The translations under genes and the position numbers were made by a program. Shown here piece after piece: positions 1-8,640 of a stretch of 64,000 nucleotides of DNA; within the stretch, counting starts at the first letter, position 1, and each line of letters starts with the position of its first letter. The stretch comes from Bacillota bacterium (GTDB taxonomy: Bacteria; Bacillota; Sulfobacillia; DUSP01; JBFMCS01). Below the pieces are notes generated by a model. It saw only the letters and a program-made list of their open reading frames with translations. It was not told where the DNA came from and made no database searches. Location of the stretch: positions 1 to 64,000 of the forward strand of contig JBFMCS010000032.1 in assembly GCA_040754315.1 (NCBI GenBank), given 5' to 3'.

Positions 1-1
1 G

Positions 2-37
2 ATCAAATACAGCTTCGACAAGACTACGGCCATGTGA
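2..37 (+). CDS. possible 3' end of an upstream gene (partial)
   Basis: The first bases can be read as the last codons of a gene that begins before the window. The frame from base 2 to a TGA at 35-37 has high GC at third positions, as in the genes around it. A second open frame from base 1 ends with TAA at 46-48 but has poorer codon use. A hairpin with a T-rich tail follows at 66-112, which suits the end of a transcription unit. The product cannot be named. Confidence 0.25.
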   Translation: MKYSFDKTTAM

Positions 38-65
38 CTACGTTTTAATACCTCAGCAGTACCGC

Positions 66-112
66 AAAATCTCCTGTAACCGCAACGGTTTCGGGAGATT
101 TTGCCCCTTTTA
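66..112 (+). terminator. rho-independent terminator
   Basis: A long stem pairs AAAATCTCC (66-74) with GGAGATTTT (94-102). An inner stem, AACCG/CGGTT, closes the loop. A pyrimidine-rich tail with four T follows. It separates whatever lies upstream from the regulator gene that starts near 174. Confidence 0.7.
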
Positions 113-116
113 TCTG

Positions 117-146
117 TTAAACTCGGGGCGGCTCTTTATCTATTAT
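117..146 (+). promoter_or_regulatory. candidate sigma-A promoter of the sigma-54 activator gene
   Basis: TTAAAC (117-122) and TATTAT (141-146) are 18 bases apart in a locally AT-rich stretch directly after a terminator and about 28 bases before the ATG at 174. The match is fair, not perfect, and position is the main support. Confidence 0.35.
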
Positions 147-173
147 CCCACATATCTGCAACAAGGCCTAAAC

Positions 174-2093
174 ATGCTAAAATACTTGCAACGGGAGCAG
201 CCTAAGCTGTTGGTGCTCCCTTCAGTCCTGGTGTTTCGGTCGTCCCACATTGTGTTCCCATCTCACGGAATAGTACTTACAGAGGCAGGCGGGTTCAAGG
301 TGAAGATCCGCGAGATAACTGACAGGCAAAAAGAAACCATCAAATGGGACCAGACCCTTCAAGATGCCGCTTCGCTCTTCGGGAGGATACGGTGGGTCAA
401 CGAGATTCCCGTTGTTGATCAACAGGGCCGCTTGAAAGGGGTGATAAGGCGAGAAGACGTGCTTGAGGCTGTGGCCAAGGGCTGTCACCCTACGACCCCT
501 GCTATTGATGCCCTAAAGCGCACTTCCAACATTGTTTCGGAAGAGGATGACGTCAACCCTGCCCTGATCTTTTCCGGCCCAGAGAGCTGTTGGGTGTATG
601 ATTCCAACAAACGCCTCGTAGGCAAGCTGAACGTCAGTAAGGTTGACTCCCTTGTGGTGGAACAGAGACTTCCCCTCATGGGCCAGCAGGGCAGCATTGC
701 CCGGGAGATTGACCTGGCAGACCTGGTAGCCATCGAGAACCAACCGCTCTTTTCCGCCATCCTCGAATCCTCCTATGACGGGATATACATCACAGACGGG
801 CATGGGATTACACTCTACTGCAACAGCGCATGGGAACAAACGACGGGGCTGCCGAGGGAGAGAATGCTGGGTCGGGACGTTCGGGAAATGCAGTTTGAGG
901 GGATGTACTCCAAGAGCGTAACCCTGATTGTGCTGGAGCAGAGGGTTCCGGTGACTATCTTTCAGGAGTACGTGACCGGCCGGCAGGCCCTTACCACCGG
1001 CAACCCCGTCTTCAGTAAGAGCGGTGACATCGTGAGGGTGGTCTCGAACGTCCGAGACATTTCCGGGCTCCTCCACCTTAGGAGGGAACTTGAGGCCACC
1101 AGGGCGCTGTATGACCGTTCTCGGTCAGAGCTCTCTGAGATGACCCGGCAGCAGATGGAGTCCACTCACCTTGTGGCCAGGAGCAAGTCCTTTCAGCGCG
1201 TCCTGGAGATGGCCTCCAAGGCGGCCCATTTTGACACCACCGTCTTCCTCACAGGAGAGTCAGGGGTGGGCAAAGACGTGGTTGCCAGGTACATTCACAC
1301 CCACAGCGCCCGCCGGGAGAACCCTATGATCCACGTGAACTGTGCTGCCATTCCACCCTCACTTGTGGAATCGGAGCTCTTCGGTTACGTCAAGGGTTCC
1401 TTCACGGGAGCTGATAACAGGGGCAAGCCAGGGATGTTCGAGCTTGCGGATGGGGGCACCATCTTCCTGGATGAGATAACAGACCTGCCTCTGCAGGTGC
1501 AAGGGAAGCTCCTCCGCGCAATACAGGACAAAGAGGTCTACCGAGTCGGTGATCGCCGTCCCACCAGGTTTGATACGGGCATTATCGCTGCCTCCAACAA
1601 GGATGTAAAGGTAGAGATCAAGGAGGGTCGCTTCAGGGAGGACCTCTTCTTCCGGCTGAACGTCTTCCCCATAAGGATACCCCCCCTCCGCGAGAGGCTC
1701 GAAGACATACCCACCCTCGCCTTCCACTTCATCCGGCGCCACAACGAGAAGCATAGAACCCAAAAGATCCTGGCGGCTTGTACCATCGACGCATTCCTGG
1801 CCTATTCCTGGCCTGGTAATGTGAGGGAACTAGAGAACCTGGTGGAGTACCTGTTCATCACCTTGCCGGGGAATGAGATTGCCGTCCGTTCCGTGCCTCC
1901 AGACCCCGAGCCAGGCTTAGCCCTGGAATCTCCCGTCCGGGATGGGAGCCTCAAGGATGCGTGCTCCCGGTATGAGAAAGCGGTTATAGCGGCCGCTCTG
2001 GAAAGGCACGCTTCATTGAGACAGGCGGCCAAGGCCTTAAACCTCAATCCCTCCACCCTTCTTAGGAAGGCGCGGCGGCACGGGCTCTTCTAG
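174..2093 (+). CDS. sigma-54-dependent transcriptional activator (CBS-PAS-AAA-Fis HTH)
   Basis: This is a bacterial enhancer-binding protein that opens sigma-54 promoters using ATP. Residues ~43-160 look like a CBS pair. Residues ~192-300 are a PAS sensor domain. Residues ~335-560 are the AAA+ domain, with Walker A GESGVGKD (~360), the sigma-54 contact loop GSFTGA (~408, Ser for the usual Ala) and Walker B GGTIFLDE. A Fis-type helix-turn-helix closes the protein (~595-639). The conserved part begins around FKVKIREIT, so a GTG at 300 in the same frame is an alternative start; the first 42 residues are not clearly conserved. A perfect -24/-12 promoter lies 142 bases downstream, before the symporter operon, so that operon is the likely target. 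The ligand is unknown; hydantoinase-type genes in the target operon suggest a cyclic amide or amino-acid derivative. Confidence 0.92.
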   Translation: MLKYLQREQPKLLVLPSVLVFRSSHIVFPSHGIVLTEAGGFKVKIREITDRQKETIKWDQTLQDAASLFGRIRWVNEIPVVDQQGRLKGVIRREDVLEAVAKGCHPTTPAIDALKRTSNIVSEEDDVNPALIFSGPESCWVYDSNKRLVGKLNVSKVDSLVVEQRLPLMGQQGSIAREIDLADLVAIENQPLFSAILESSYDGIYITDGHGITLYCNSAWEQTTGLPRERMLGRDVREMQFEGMYSKSVTLIVLEQRVPVTIFQEYVTGRQALTTGNPVFSKSGDIVRVVSNVRDISGLLHLRRELEATRALYDRSRSELSEMTRQQMESTHLVARSKSFQRVLEMASKAAHFDTTVFLTGESGVGKDVVARYIHTHSARRENPMIHVNCAAIPPSLVESELFGYVKGSFTGADNRGKPGMFELADGGTIFLDEITDLPLQVQGKLLRAIQDKEVYRVGDRRPTRFDTGIIAASNKDVKVEIKEGRFREDLFFRLNVFPIRIPPLRERLEDIPTLAFHFIRRHNEKHRTQKILAACTIDAFLAYSWPGNVRELENLVEYLFITLPGNEIAVRSVPPDPEPGLALESPVRDGSLKDACSRYEKAVIAAALERHASLRQAAKALNLNPSTLLRKARRHGLF

Positions 2094-2121
2094 TCTAAGC
2101 CGTTGCCTATGGACAACACCC

Positions 2122-2201
2122 CTTGGGGCCTCTGTTGCCAGTGGGTAACACCTTTGCCCGCCACGAATTCCCTCTCTCGTCTATGAGCATAGGCCCCAAA
2201 G
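2122..2201 (+). promoter_or_regulatory. candidate enhancer (UAS) inverted repeat for the sigma-54 activator
   Basis: CTTGGGGCCT at 2122-2131 and AGGCCCCAAAG at 2191-2201 are inverted copies lying 35-114 bases upstream of the sigma-54 promoter. Enhancer-binding proteins usually bind paired palindromic sites 80-200 bases upstream, so the placement is reasonable but the nearer arm is close. This is inference from position and symmetry only. Confidence 0.25.
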
Positions 2202-2235
2202 CCTTTCTTGCCCCCGTTGGGGTCTCTCCGCGCTC

Positions 2236-2251
2236 TGGCACGGGGATTGCA
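2236..2251 (+). promoter_or_regulatory. sigma-54 (-24/-12) promoter
   Basis: TGGCAC (2236-2241), five bases, then TTGCA (2247-2251) is an exact match to the sigma-54 consensus, with the invariant GG and GC at the right spacing. Transcription should start near 2263, upstream of the small ORF at 2295 and the symporter at 2450. The gene immediately upstream encodes a sigma-54 activator, so regulator, promoter and target sit together. Confidence 0.88.
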
Positions 2252-2294
2252 AAAGGGTATTCCCTAAGCCAAGTCGGGAAAGGGGGTGGCGGCA

Positions 2295-2426
2295 ATGACG
2301 GAGTTCCATGAGGATCCCATGGACACGGTGGCGGCGCCAGCACGTGTCCTGATAGGCGCATGGCTAGGTTTATTCCTGGTCTACCTTTTATACTTCAAAA
2401 TCTGGAGCTGGCTTCTCGGAGGCTAG
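2295..2426 (+). CDS. 43-residue single-span membrane peptide, possible symporter accessory subunit
   Basis: This short ORF has a purine-rich ribosome site (GAAAGGGGG) before its ATG and lies between the sigma-54 promoter and the symporter gene, 23 bases before the latter. The peptide has an acidic N-terminus, then one hydrophobic helix (~residues 17-41, rich in Leu, Tyr, Phe and Trp), and ends in GG. Small one-span proteins encoded just upstream of sodium:solute symporters are a known arrangement and may help assembly or function. I recognise no specific family, so the role is inferred from position. It is expressed with the symporter if the promoter call is right. Confidence 0.6.
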   Translation: MTEFHEDPMDTVAAPARVLIGAWLGLFLVYLLYFKIWSWLLGG

Positions 2427-2449
2427 CGCAAGAAGGAGGTGCCAGAAGA

Positions 2450-3871
2450 ATGAACGCCGAGTATCTCGTGTTCGTTGTCATCTATTTCGCTGCTATGCTT
2501 GGGATAGGTATCTGGGTATCTCGAAGGGTTAAGGGAGGGGATGACTACATCCTGGCGGGCCGGAAGGTACCCTTTTGGCTAGTAGTGGGCGGCATTGTTG
2601 CCACCTGGGTCAACTCGGCGACCCTGATGGGATATGGCGGCATGGGCTACTCCGTGGGCATCGCAGGTTACTGGTCTGGCGGTGCCTTCATGCTCATGTG
2701 CACCTGGATGGGTTGGTGGATGATACCTCGGCTAAGGCGAACCGGCATCGTGACCATCCCCGAGCTCTTCGAAAGGTACTTCGGGGTTAACCACCGGATC
2801 GTGGCCGTTCTGCTCGTGATCGGAAGGGACCTGGGAGTCACTGCTGGCATTTCCATCGCTATGGCCATGATGTTCCAGTTCATGTTCGGTGTCAGCCTGG
2901 TGACGGCTCTCGCAATAACCCTCGCCGTGGTGCTGGTCTACACGCTCCTGGGCGGCATGTGGGCGGTCATGTACACTGATCTTGTCCAGTCCATCATCAT
3001 CCTGATCGGCACGGTACTCGTCATCCCGCTGGCCGTCTCCGCACTGGGTGGGTGGAGCGCCATGACATCGGCGATACCGGCGACCCACTCCCAGATCATG
3101 AATGCCGGAATCCCACAATCCGCAGGGTGGTTTCTGACGGGGGTCCTCATAACCGCGGCGTACCAGACCATAATTCAACGGGGACTCGCCGCGGAGAGCG
3201 ACGAAACCGCCAAGAAGGCCTTCTTGTACGGGGGCCTTATAACGATAGTCTGGTACATGGTACCCTTTGTCATCGGAACCCTGGGTCGTACTCTTTACCC
3301 GGATGTGGCGGCAGGGGACATCTACCTGCACATGATTACACACCTGAAGGGACCCATCTGGGGCGCCTTCTTCTTCACAGCGCTCCTAGCCTCTTGCATG
3401 TCGACAGTGGACTCTTGTGTGCTTACGGTCAGTTCCAACCTGGCCAATGACATCTACAAGAGACTGGTTAACCCCAAGATCAGCGAGCAAGGCCTCATCA
3501 CCGTCCAGAGGGTATGTGTGGTAGTAGTGGCGGTGGCAGCCGTCGTGATAGGCCGGACCCTGCCCATGGTCCTCGAGCTCTTCTGGGTGGGCGGCAGGAT
3601 AATGGCGGCGGCGCTTGCCCCCGTGCTGATCGCCCTGGTATTCTGGCCCAAGGCGCGCCGGTGCCGGGTTACCACCATGGCCGCCATGCTGATGGGCTCC
3701 GGGTTCACTGTGTACCAGCAATTCTTTGGGGCCAAGTACGAAGCGGGCACGGCTTTCCTCTGGAGAATGGATCCCATACTAATGGGTTTCCCCATCGCCA
3801 CAGCGGTTCTCATCATAGGAGTGCTGCTGGAAACCCGAAGGTTGGATAAACGCTACTCTCATCCAGCGTGA
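2450..3871 (+). CDS. sodium:solute symporter (SSS family)
   Basis: This 473-residue, highly hydrophobic protein has about 13 membrane segments and belongs to the SSS/SLC5 family (LeuT fold), which uses the sodium gradient to import solutes such as proline, pantothenate or carboxylates. The start is the ATG at 2450 behind a perfect AAGGAGGT ribosome site; the reading frame is open further upstream but without such a site. An early segment holds the motif GGIVATWVNSATLMGYGG, a family hallmark near the sodium site. It follows a sigma-54 promoter and precedes hydantoinase-type genes, so its substrate is probably the compound those enzymes hydrolyse. The substrate itself cannot be read from sequence. 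Confidence 0.9.
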   Translation: MNAEYLVFVVIYFAAMLGIGIWVSRRVKGGDDYILAGRKVPFWLVVGGIVATWVNSATLMGYGGMGYSVGIAGYWSGGAFMLMCTWMGWWMIPRLRRTGIVTIPELFERYFGVNHRIVAVLLVIGRDLGVTAGISIAMAMMFQFMFGVSLVTALAITLAVVLVYTLLGGMWAVMYTDLVQSIIILIGTVLVIPLAVSALGGWSAMTSAIPATHSQIMNAGIPQSAGWFLTGVLITAAYQTIIQRGLAAESDETAKKAFLYGGLITIVWYMVPFVIGTLGRTLYPDVAAGDIYLHMITHLKGPIWGAFFFTALLASCMSTVDSCVLTVSSNLANDIYKRLVNPKISEQGLITVQRVCVVVVAVAAVVIGRTLPMVLELFWVGGRIMAAALAPVLIALVFWPKARRCRVTTMAAMLMGSGFTVYQQFFGAKYEAGTAFLWRMDPILMGFPIATAVLIIGVLLETRRLDKRYSHPA

Positions 3872-3878
3872 AATCAAG

Positions 3879-3905
3879 CAAGGGGCGGCCCGGGGTCGCC
3901 CCTTG
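3879..3905 (+). promoter_or_regulatory. intergenic hairpin between symporter and hyuA
   Basis: CAAGGGGCG (3879-3887) pairs with CGCCCCTTG (3897-3905), a perfect nine-base GC-rich stem right after the symporter stop. No T-run follows, so it is more likely an mRNA stabiliser or partial terminator that sets the ratio of transporter to enzymes than a full terminator. Confidence 0.5.
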
Positions 3906-3945
3906 CCCACTTCTCATTGTCGTCCTCATGATAGGAGAGATGAAA

Positions 3946-6006
3946 GTGCCCTATAGACTTGGAGTGGACACTGGAGGCACCTTCACGGACATCGCCGTGG
4001 TGGCTGAGGGGAGTGGTGATCTTCATGTAGCCAAGATACCATCGACTCCCGCCAACCCATCCAGGGCAGTGCTGGAGGGCTTGAAAGAGGTCCTTGGGAG
4101 TCTTGGCCTTGATCCCAAGGAGATCTCGTTTTTCATCCACGGCACCACTGTCGCGACCAACGCCCTTCTGGAACACAGGGGTGCGAAGACTGCGCTTATC
4201 ACTACCCAGGGTTTCCGGGACGTGCTCCACATAGGGCGCCAGAACCGGCCAAAGCTCTACGATTTCTGGGCCCGGCGAGCCGAGCCGCTGGTACCGCGAA
4301 GCCTCAGGTTCGAGGTGGGGGAGAGAACCCTCCACGATGGCTCCATCCTTACGTCCCTCGACCAGGAAGAGGTCCGAATGAAGGCCCGTGAGCTCAAGGA
4401 ACAAGGGGTTGAGTCCGTGGCGGTCTGCCTGTTGAATGCCTTCGCCAACCCTGGCCACGAGACACTTATCGGTCGGGTTCTTAACGACGAAATGCCGGGC
4501 ACCTTCATCACGCTTTCCTCTGAGGTGCTGCCGGAGTTCAGGGAGTACGAGAGAATGTCCACGGTGGTCATCAATGCCTACGTGATGCCGCGAGTGGCCA
4601 CCTACGTTCAAGACCTCAGGACCAATTTGGCGGGGCTCGGGCTGGCTTCGGACCTCTACATAATGCAATCGAATGGGGGTGTTATCACAGCACCCGAGGC
4701 GAAAAAGGTGAGTGCCCGCACAGTGCTTTCAGGTCCGGCCGGTGGCGTGCTGGCGGGTCTTTTCGTCAGCCGCCTATGCCAGAGACCGAATGTGATAACC
4801 GTTGACATGGGTGGAACCAGCCTTGACGTATCCCTAATCCACCAGGGAAAGCTACTGGTTACCACGGAAGGGGAAATCGGCGGGTATCCTATGAAGCTCC
4901 CGATGATAGAGATCAACACCATCGGTGCGGGAGGGGGAAGTGTTGCCTGGATAGACCAAGGGGGAGCCCTGAGGGTCGGCCCGCACAGCGCTGGCGCCGA
5001 GCCCGGGCCCGTCTGCTACGGCCAGGGTGGCCAGGCGGTTACCGTAACTGACGCCAACGTAGTGCTAGGAAGACTGAATCCCGAATACCTGCTGGGCGGC
5101 CGCATGCCCCTGGAGAGGGCTCTAGCCTTCCGGGCCGTGGAAAGCCAGATCGCCGCACCTGCGGGAATGACCCCATTGCAGGCGGCCGAGGGAATCATTA
5201 GGGTGGTCAACGCCAACATGGTAAGGGGCATAAGGGTCGTCTCCGTTGAGAAGGGATATGATGTCAGGCAGTTCTCACTGGTAGTCTTCGGTGGGGCGGG
5301 CCCGGTGCACGGGGCCCAGCTGGCTCAGGAGCTGGGCATACCCGAGGTAATCGTGCCTCCCCACCCGGGTGTCACCTCCGCCATGGGCATGCTAGTGGCT
5401 GATGTCCGCCATGACTTCGTACGCACGGTGGTAGGGAAGGTGGAATCGCTTTCTGCCTCGGACCTTCGGTCAGAGTACCAGGGGTTGGAAGGCCAGGCGC
5501 GTGCCCAACTGGAGAGAGAGGGCTTCAGGGGGAGTGATATGCAGCTGCTGATGAGCGCCGACACCAGGTATGCGGGGCAGGCCTATGAGCTGAACGTGCC
5601 CATCAGCCGATCGATCTTGGAAGAGGGCTCCCTTCAGGAGATGGCCTCTCTGCATCACGGGTCTCACCAGCGGCAGTACGGGTACAGCCTCCCCAGGGAA
5701 CCGGTGGAACTGGTCAACCTGCGTCTAACCGCCTTCGGGAGGCTTCCGGAGTTCCAAGTGACAGGCCACCGCCGTAGGCTGAAGGAGGAAAAGGTGGGTT
5801 CTGGGGAGAGAAAGGTCATCTTTGACGGGGAGGAGATCATGGTTCCGGTGTTCCCGAGGGATCATATCGATGCGGGGTACTTCCTGAGAGGGCCTGCTAT
5901 CATAGAACAGATGGATTCTACAATCGTGGTGTTCCCGGGCCAATGGGCTGCCTCTGACCAACACGGCAATCTAGTGATTAGACAAGGCGAGGAGGCTGCT
6001 CAATGA
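3946..6006 (+). CDS. hyuA: hydantoinase/oxoprolinase family protein, subunit A
   Basis: This is a HyuA-type subunit of the ATP-dependent hydantoinase / 5-oxoprolinase / acetone carboxylase superfamily. The N-terminus has the phosphate-binding motif GVDTGGTFTD, typical of the actin-like ATPase fold, and a second ASKHA-like block near VDMGGTSLDVS. With HyuB it would open a cyclic amide such as N-methylhydantoin or 5-oxoproline, or carboxylate a ketone, at the cost of ATP. I chose the GTG at 3946 because AGGAG (3933-3937) is eight bases before it; the ATG at 3940 is only two bases from that site. The length (686 residues) is normal. It overlaps hyuB by four bases (ATGA), showing coupled translation. 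The exact substrate is not determined by sequence. Confidence 0.88.
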   Translation: MPYRLGVDTGGTFTDIAVVAEGSGDLHVAKIPSTPANPSRAVLEGLKEVLGSLGLDPKEISFFIHGTTVATNALLEHRGAKTALITTQGFRDVLHIGRQNRPKLYDFWARRAEPLVPRSLRFEVGERTLHDGSILTSLDQEEVRMKARELKEQGVESVAVCLLNAFANPGHETLIGRVLNDEMPGTFITLSSEVLPEFREYERMSTVVINAYVMPRVATYVQDLRTNLAGLGLASDLYIMQSNGGVITAPEAKKVSARTVLSGPAGGVLAGLFVSRLCQRPNVITVDMGGTSLDVSLIHQGKLLVTTEGEIGGYPMKLPMIEINTIGAGGGSVAWIDQGGALRVGPHSAGAEPGPVCYGQGGQAVTVTDANVVLGRLNPEYLLGGRMPLERALAFRAVESQIAAPAGMTPLQAAEGIIRVVNANMVRGIRVVSVEKGYDVRQFSLVVFGGAGPVHGAQLAQELGIPEVIVPPHPGVTSAMGMLVADVRHDFVRTVVGKVESLSASDLRSEYQGLEGQARAQLEREGFRGSDMQLLMSADTRYAGQAYELNVPISRSILEEGSLQEMASLHHGSHQRQYGYSLPREPVELVNLRLTAFGRLPEFQVTGHRRRLKEEKVGSGERKVIFDGEEIMVPVFPRDHIDAGYFLRGPAIIEQMDSTIVVFPGQWAASDQHGNLVIRQGEEAAQ

Positions 6007-7763
6007 GCATTGACCCAGTTACACTCGAGGTCATGAGGAACGCCTTCCAGTCTGTAGCGGAAGAGATGGGGGCAGCCCTGATAAGGACGGCACTCTCTAC
6101 CAACATTAAAGACAGGAGGGACTGTTCCACTGCTATTTATACGCCGGAAGGCTCCCTCGTCGCTCAGGCGGAGCACATTCCCCTTCACCTCGGGCTCATG
6201 CCCACTGTCGTCAAAGAAGTGCTCCGGCGGCATCCCCCCGAGAGGCTGGGTCCGGGCGACGCCGTGATAATAAACGACCCGTACATAAGTGGGTCTCACC
6301 TTCCCGACATATGCATGATAACCCCGGTCTACAAAGAAGGAACACTTGTCGCCCTCCTGGCCAACCTGGCTCACCATGTGGACATAGGCGGCATTTCGCC
6401 AGGAGGAATGCCCGCCAGTTCCAGCGAGATCTTTCAGGAGGGTTTGAGGATTCCCCCTATCAAGCTGCGGGAGGGGGGAGAGGTGAAAGAAGAGATCCTG
6501 AACCTCATATCCAGCAACGTCAGGACCAGCCAGGAGACCAGAGGCGATTTCCAGGCTCAGATGGCGGCGAACAATGTGGGTGAGAGGCGAGTTCTCGAGA
6601 TAGTGGACCGGTACGGAGCCAGCCAGGTGCTCCGTTACATGGAGGAGATCATCAACTATTCGGAGCGGAGAATGCTGGCCATGCTGGAGCAGCTTCCTCG
6701 AGGGACCTACAGGTTTGAGGACTACCTCGAGGGGGATGGGTTTTCGGATGACCTCATCCCAATTAAGGTGGCTGTGACGATAGAGGGAGGGAACGTCCAC
6801 GTAGATTTCACGGGTACCAGCCCGCAGGTGAAGGGCTCCGTGAATTGTACTCGCGCTGTCACCCTTGCCAGTGTTTATTACGCCATCAAGTGCGTGGCCG
6901 ACCCTGACCTCCCTTCTAGCGAAGGAAGCTACAAGCCTGTGAAGGTGACCACCCCTGAAGGCACCCTGGTGAACCCTCGCTTCCCGGCAGCAGTATCCAA
7001 CGCCAACATCAATACCGCGCAGCGCATAGCTGATGTGGTGCTGGGAGCTCTTGCCCTGGCGGTGCCGGAAAGGGTGACAGCTGCCTCTACAGGGAGCATG
7101 AGCCTCTTTACTATCGGGGGGCTGGTGCCGGGGACCAATACCTACTTCTCCTATGTGGAGACCTATGGAGGCGGGCAGGGGGCCCTGTGGGATCAGGATG
7201 GTATGGATGGCGTTCATACCAACATGACCAACACCAGGAACGCCCCCACGGAAGTGATCGAAATGACCTACCCGTTGCGAGTGGAACGTTACGGCTTGGT
7301 GCCTGATTCAGAAGGCCCGGGTGCCTTCAGGGGAGGCCTCGGGCTCACCAGGGAGATCGTGGTCCTGGGAGAAGAGACGGGAATAACCCTAAGCACGGAA
7401 CGGAGAAAGACTAGACCGTGGGGACTACAAGGAGGGAAGCCGGGAGAAGGTTCCGAGTGCTGGCTGGTGCAGGGAAGAGAGAGGATACTACCCACTAAGA
7501 TCACTACTACCGTTTCCTCAGGAAGCAAGCTAATCTTGAAAACTGCAGGTGGGGGAGGTTACGGTGACCCCCTCAGGAGGGATCCGAAGTCAGTCCTGTG
7601 GGACGTGAGAGAGGGGTTAATATCCTCCGAAAGGGCTCGGGAGCGTTATGGTGTGGCTGTGAATACGGAAACCTGGACAGTCATGGAAGAAGAAACCGCA
7701 AGGTTGAGAACCAAAAGCAGCCATCCTATGAATGACGGTGCGCGTCCAGGACCGATGATCTGA
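6003..7763 (+). CDS. hyuB: hydantoinase B/oxoprolinase family protein
   Basis: This is the partner subunit of the preceding HyuA-like protein. Residues from the N-terminus (DPVTLEVMRNAF) through the block NDPYISGSHLPDI match HyuB, and the C-terminal third carries the conserved GGGGYGDP glycine-rich motif. Its ATG overlaps the hyuA stop, so the two are translated as a pair. The length (586 residues) is usual. Family members differ in substrate (5-oxoproline, hydantoins, acetone or acetophenone), and sequence alone does not choose between them. The neighbouring symporter and sigma-54 regulator suggest an inducible catabolic unit that imports and hydrolyses one compound as a nitrogen or carbon source. 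Confidence 0.88.
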   Translation: MSIDPVTLEVMRNAFQSVAEEMGAALIRTALSTNIKDRRDCSTAIYTPEGSLVAQAEHIPLHLGLMPTVVKEVLRRHPPERLGPGDAVIINDPYISGSHLPDICMITPVYKEGTLVALLANLAHHVDIGGISPGGMPASSSEIFQEGLRIPPIKLREGGEVKEEILNLISSNVRTSQETRGDFQAQMAANNVGERRVLEIVDRYGASQVLRYMEEIINYSERRMLAMLEQLPRGTYRFEDYLEGDGFSDDLIPIKVAVTIEGGNVHVDFTGTSPQVKGSVNCTRAVTLASVYYAIKCVADPDLPSSEGSYKPVKVTTPEGTLVNPRFPAAVSNANINTAQRIADVVLGALALAVPERVTAASTGSMSLFTIGGLVPGTNTYFSYVETYGGGQGALWDQDGMDGVHTNMTNTRNAPTEVIEMTYPLRVERYGLVPDSEGPGAFRGGLGLTREIVVLGEETGITLSTERRKTRPWGLQGGKPGEGSECWLVQGRERILPTKITTTVSSGSKLILKTAGGGGYGDPLRRDPKSVLWDVREGLISSERARERYGVAVNTETWTVMEEETARLRTKSSHPMNDGARPGPMI

Positions 7764-8304
7764 ACCGGGTCGCGGGGCGGTCATGCCAGAGCGTATCTGG
7801 CGGCTAATCTAAACCCAGAATTCGCTCCTCGGTGCTCGGCAGGGGTGAGTGCTGGGCTGAGAGGCCTATAAGAGCAGGTGGCTAAAATGCCAAGCGAAAG
7901 CCAGGTCCCTGATGCACAGTGGACCCTCCCACATGGTATCCACCCCAGTTGCCGGTTAAGCACCAGCATCTGAATAAAAACCTAAGAAAAGCCATGACTG
8001 TTCAGCCTTGGATGTCTGGATACAATACGACAAAGAAGAGAAAACCCTTGTGGTCAGTGGGAATAGAGAGTCTTCCCAGAAGCCGCCAGGGACTACCTGG
8101 GAAAAACCGGGCATGGGGGGAGCGAGTGATTTTACGAATGAATTGCGGTAAGGTGATTGAAAAGGCGGCTTCTAGGAACAGCCAGGGCCTTGAGCGGGTG
8201 CGCACCACAAAAATGAGTATAGGGCAACAATGCCCCCATCATGCCGGGCGTGTAGAGGATGCATTCAGTTTCGCAGGCGGTCTACCGAGTAGCAGGGTAA
8301 GGAT
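7764..8304. other. gene-poor stretch after hyuB
   Basis: No gene can be supported here. A small stem (GCCAGA 7785-7790 with TCTGGC 7796-7801) follows hyuB but has no T-run. Open frames present are unlike any family I know and have no ribosome sites. The stretch leads into recognisable transposase and methylase remnants and is probably decayed mobile DNA. Confidence 0.5.
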
Positions 8305-8520
8305 GGAGGGATGGTGTTCATTGCGATGAGGTGGGTGTGCCAGGCCCAGGCCCTGATACTCCTTAAGATGAAGCGTTCGATTTCGCGGCCTATCTTGACG
8401 TGCTTGAAGCAGCGTTCCGAGGAGGTGCGGAGGGCATAGGTTTTCTTTTGCCGGGCAGATCCCCCCCGGGGTACTGTTGAAAAGGCGCGGGTCCTCGATG
8501 GGCTTGGTGTGCATGGTCCT
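8305..8520 (-). mobile_element. transposase remnant (DDE-type, C-terminal part)
   Basis: On the minus strand, two frames together give the tail of an insertion-sequence transposase. One frame has TKPIEDPRLFN. The next has YALRTSSERCFKHVKI followed by an arginine-rich segment ending in HTHLIAMN. That order (DPRLF, then R(T/R)SxER, then a basic helix) is characteristic of a common DDE transposase group. A frameshift separates the halves and no start remains, so it is a fossil. Terminal repeats could not be seen. Confidence 0.55.
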
Positions 8521-8640
8521 CTGTCGCCTCCCCTCTATATAGGGATTTAGCAGGTTAATGCAACCCCCCGCGGCGAGGAGCTGGAAATCGTGCGTGGCCG
8601 TGTGGCCGCTTAGGGGTAAACCCCGGTTCTCCGGCCCAAG

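Noticed and set aside
7919-8329. 136-codon plus-strand open frame in the scar after hyuB
   Set aside because: Composition is not coding-like, there is no ribosome site, and the region leads into transposase debris.
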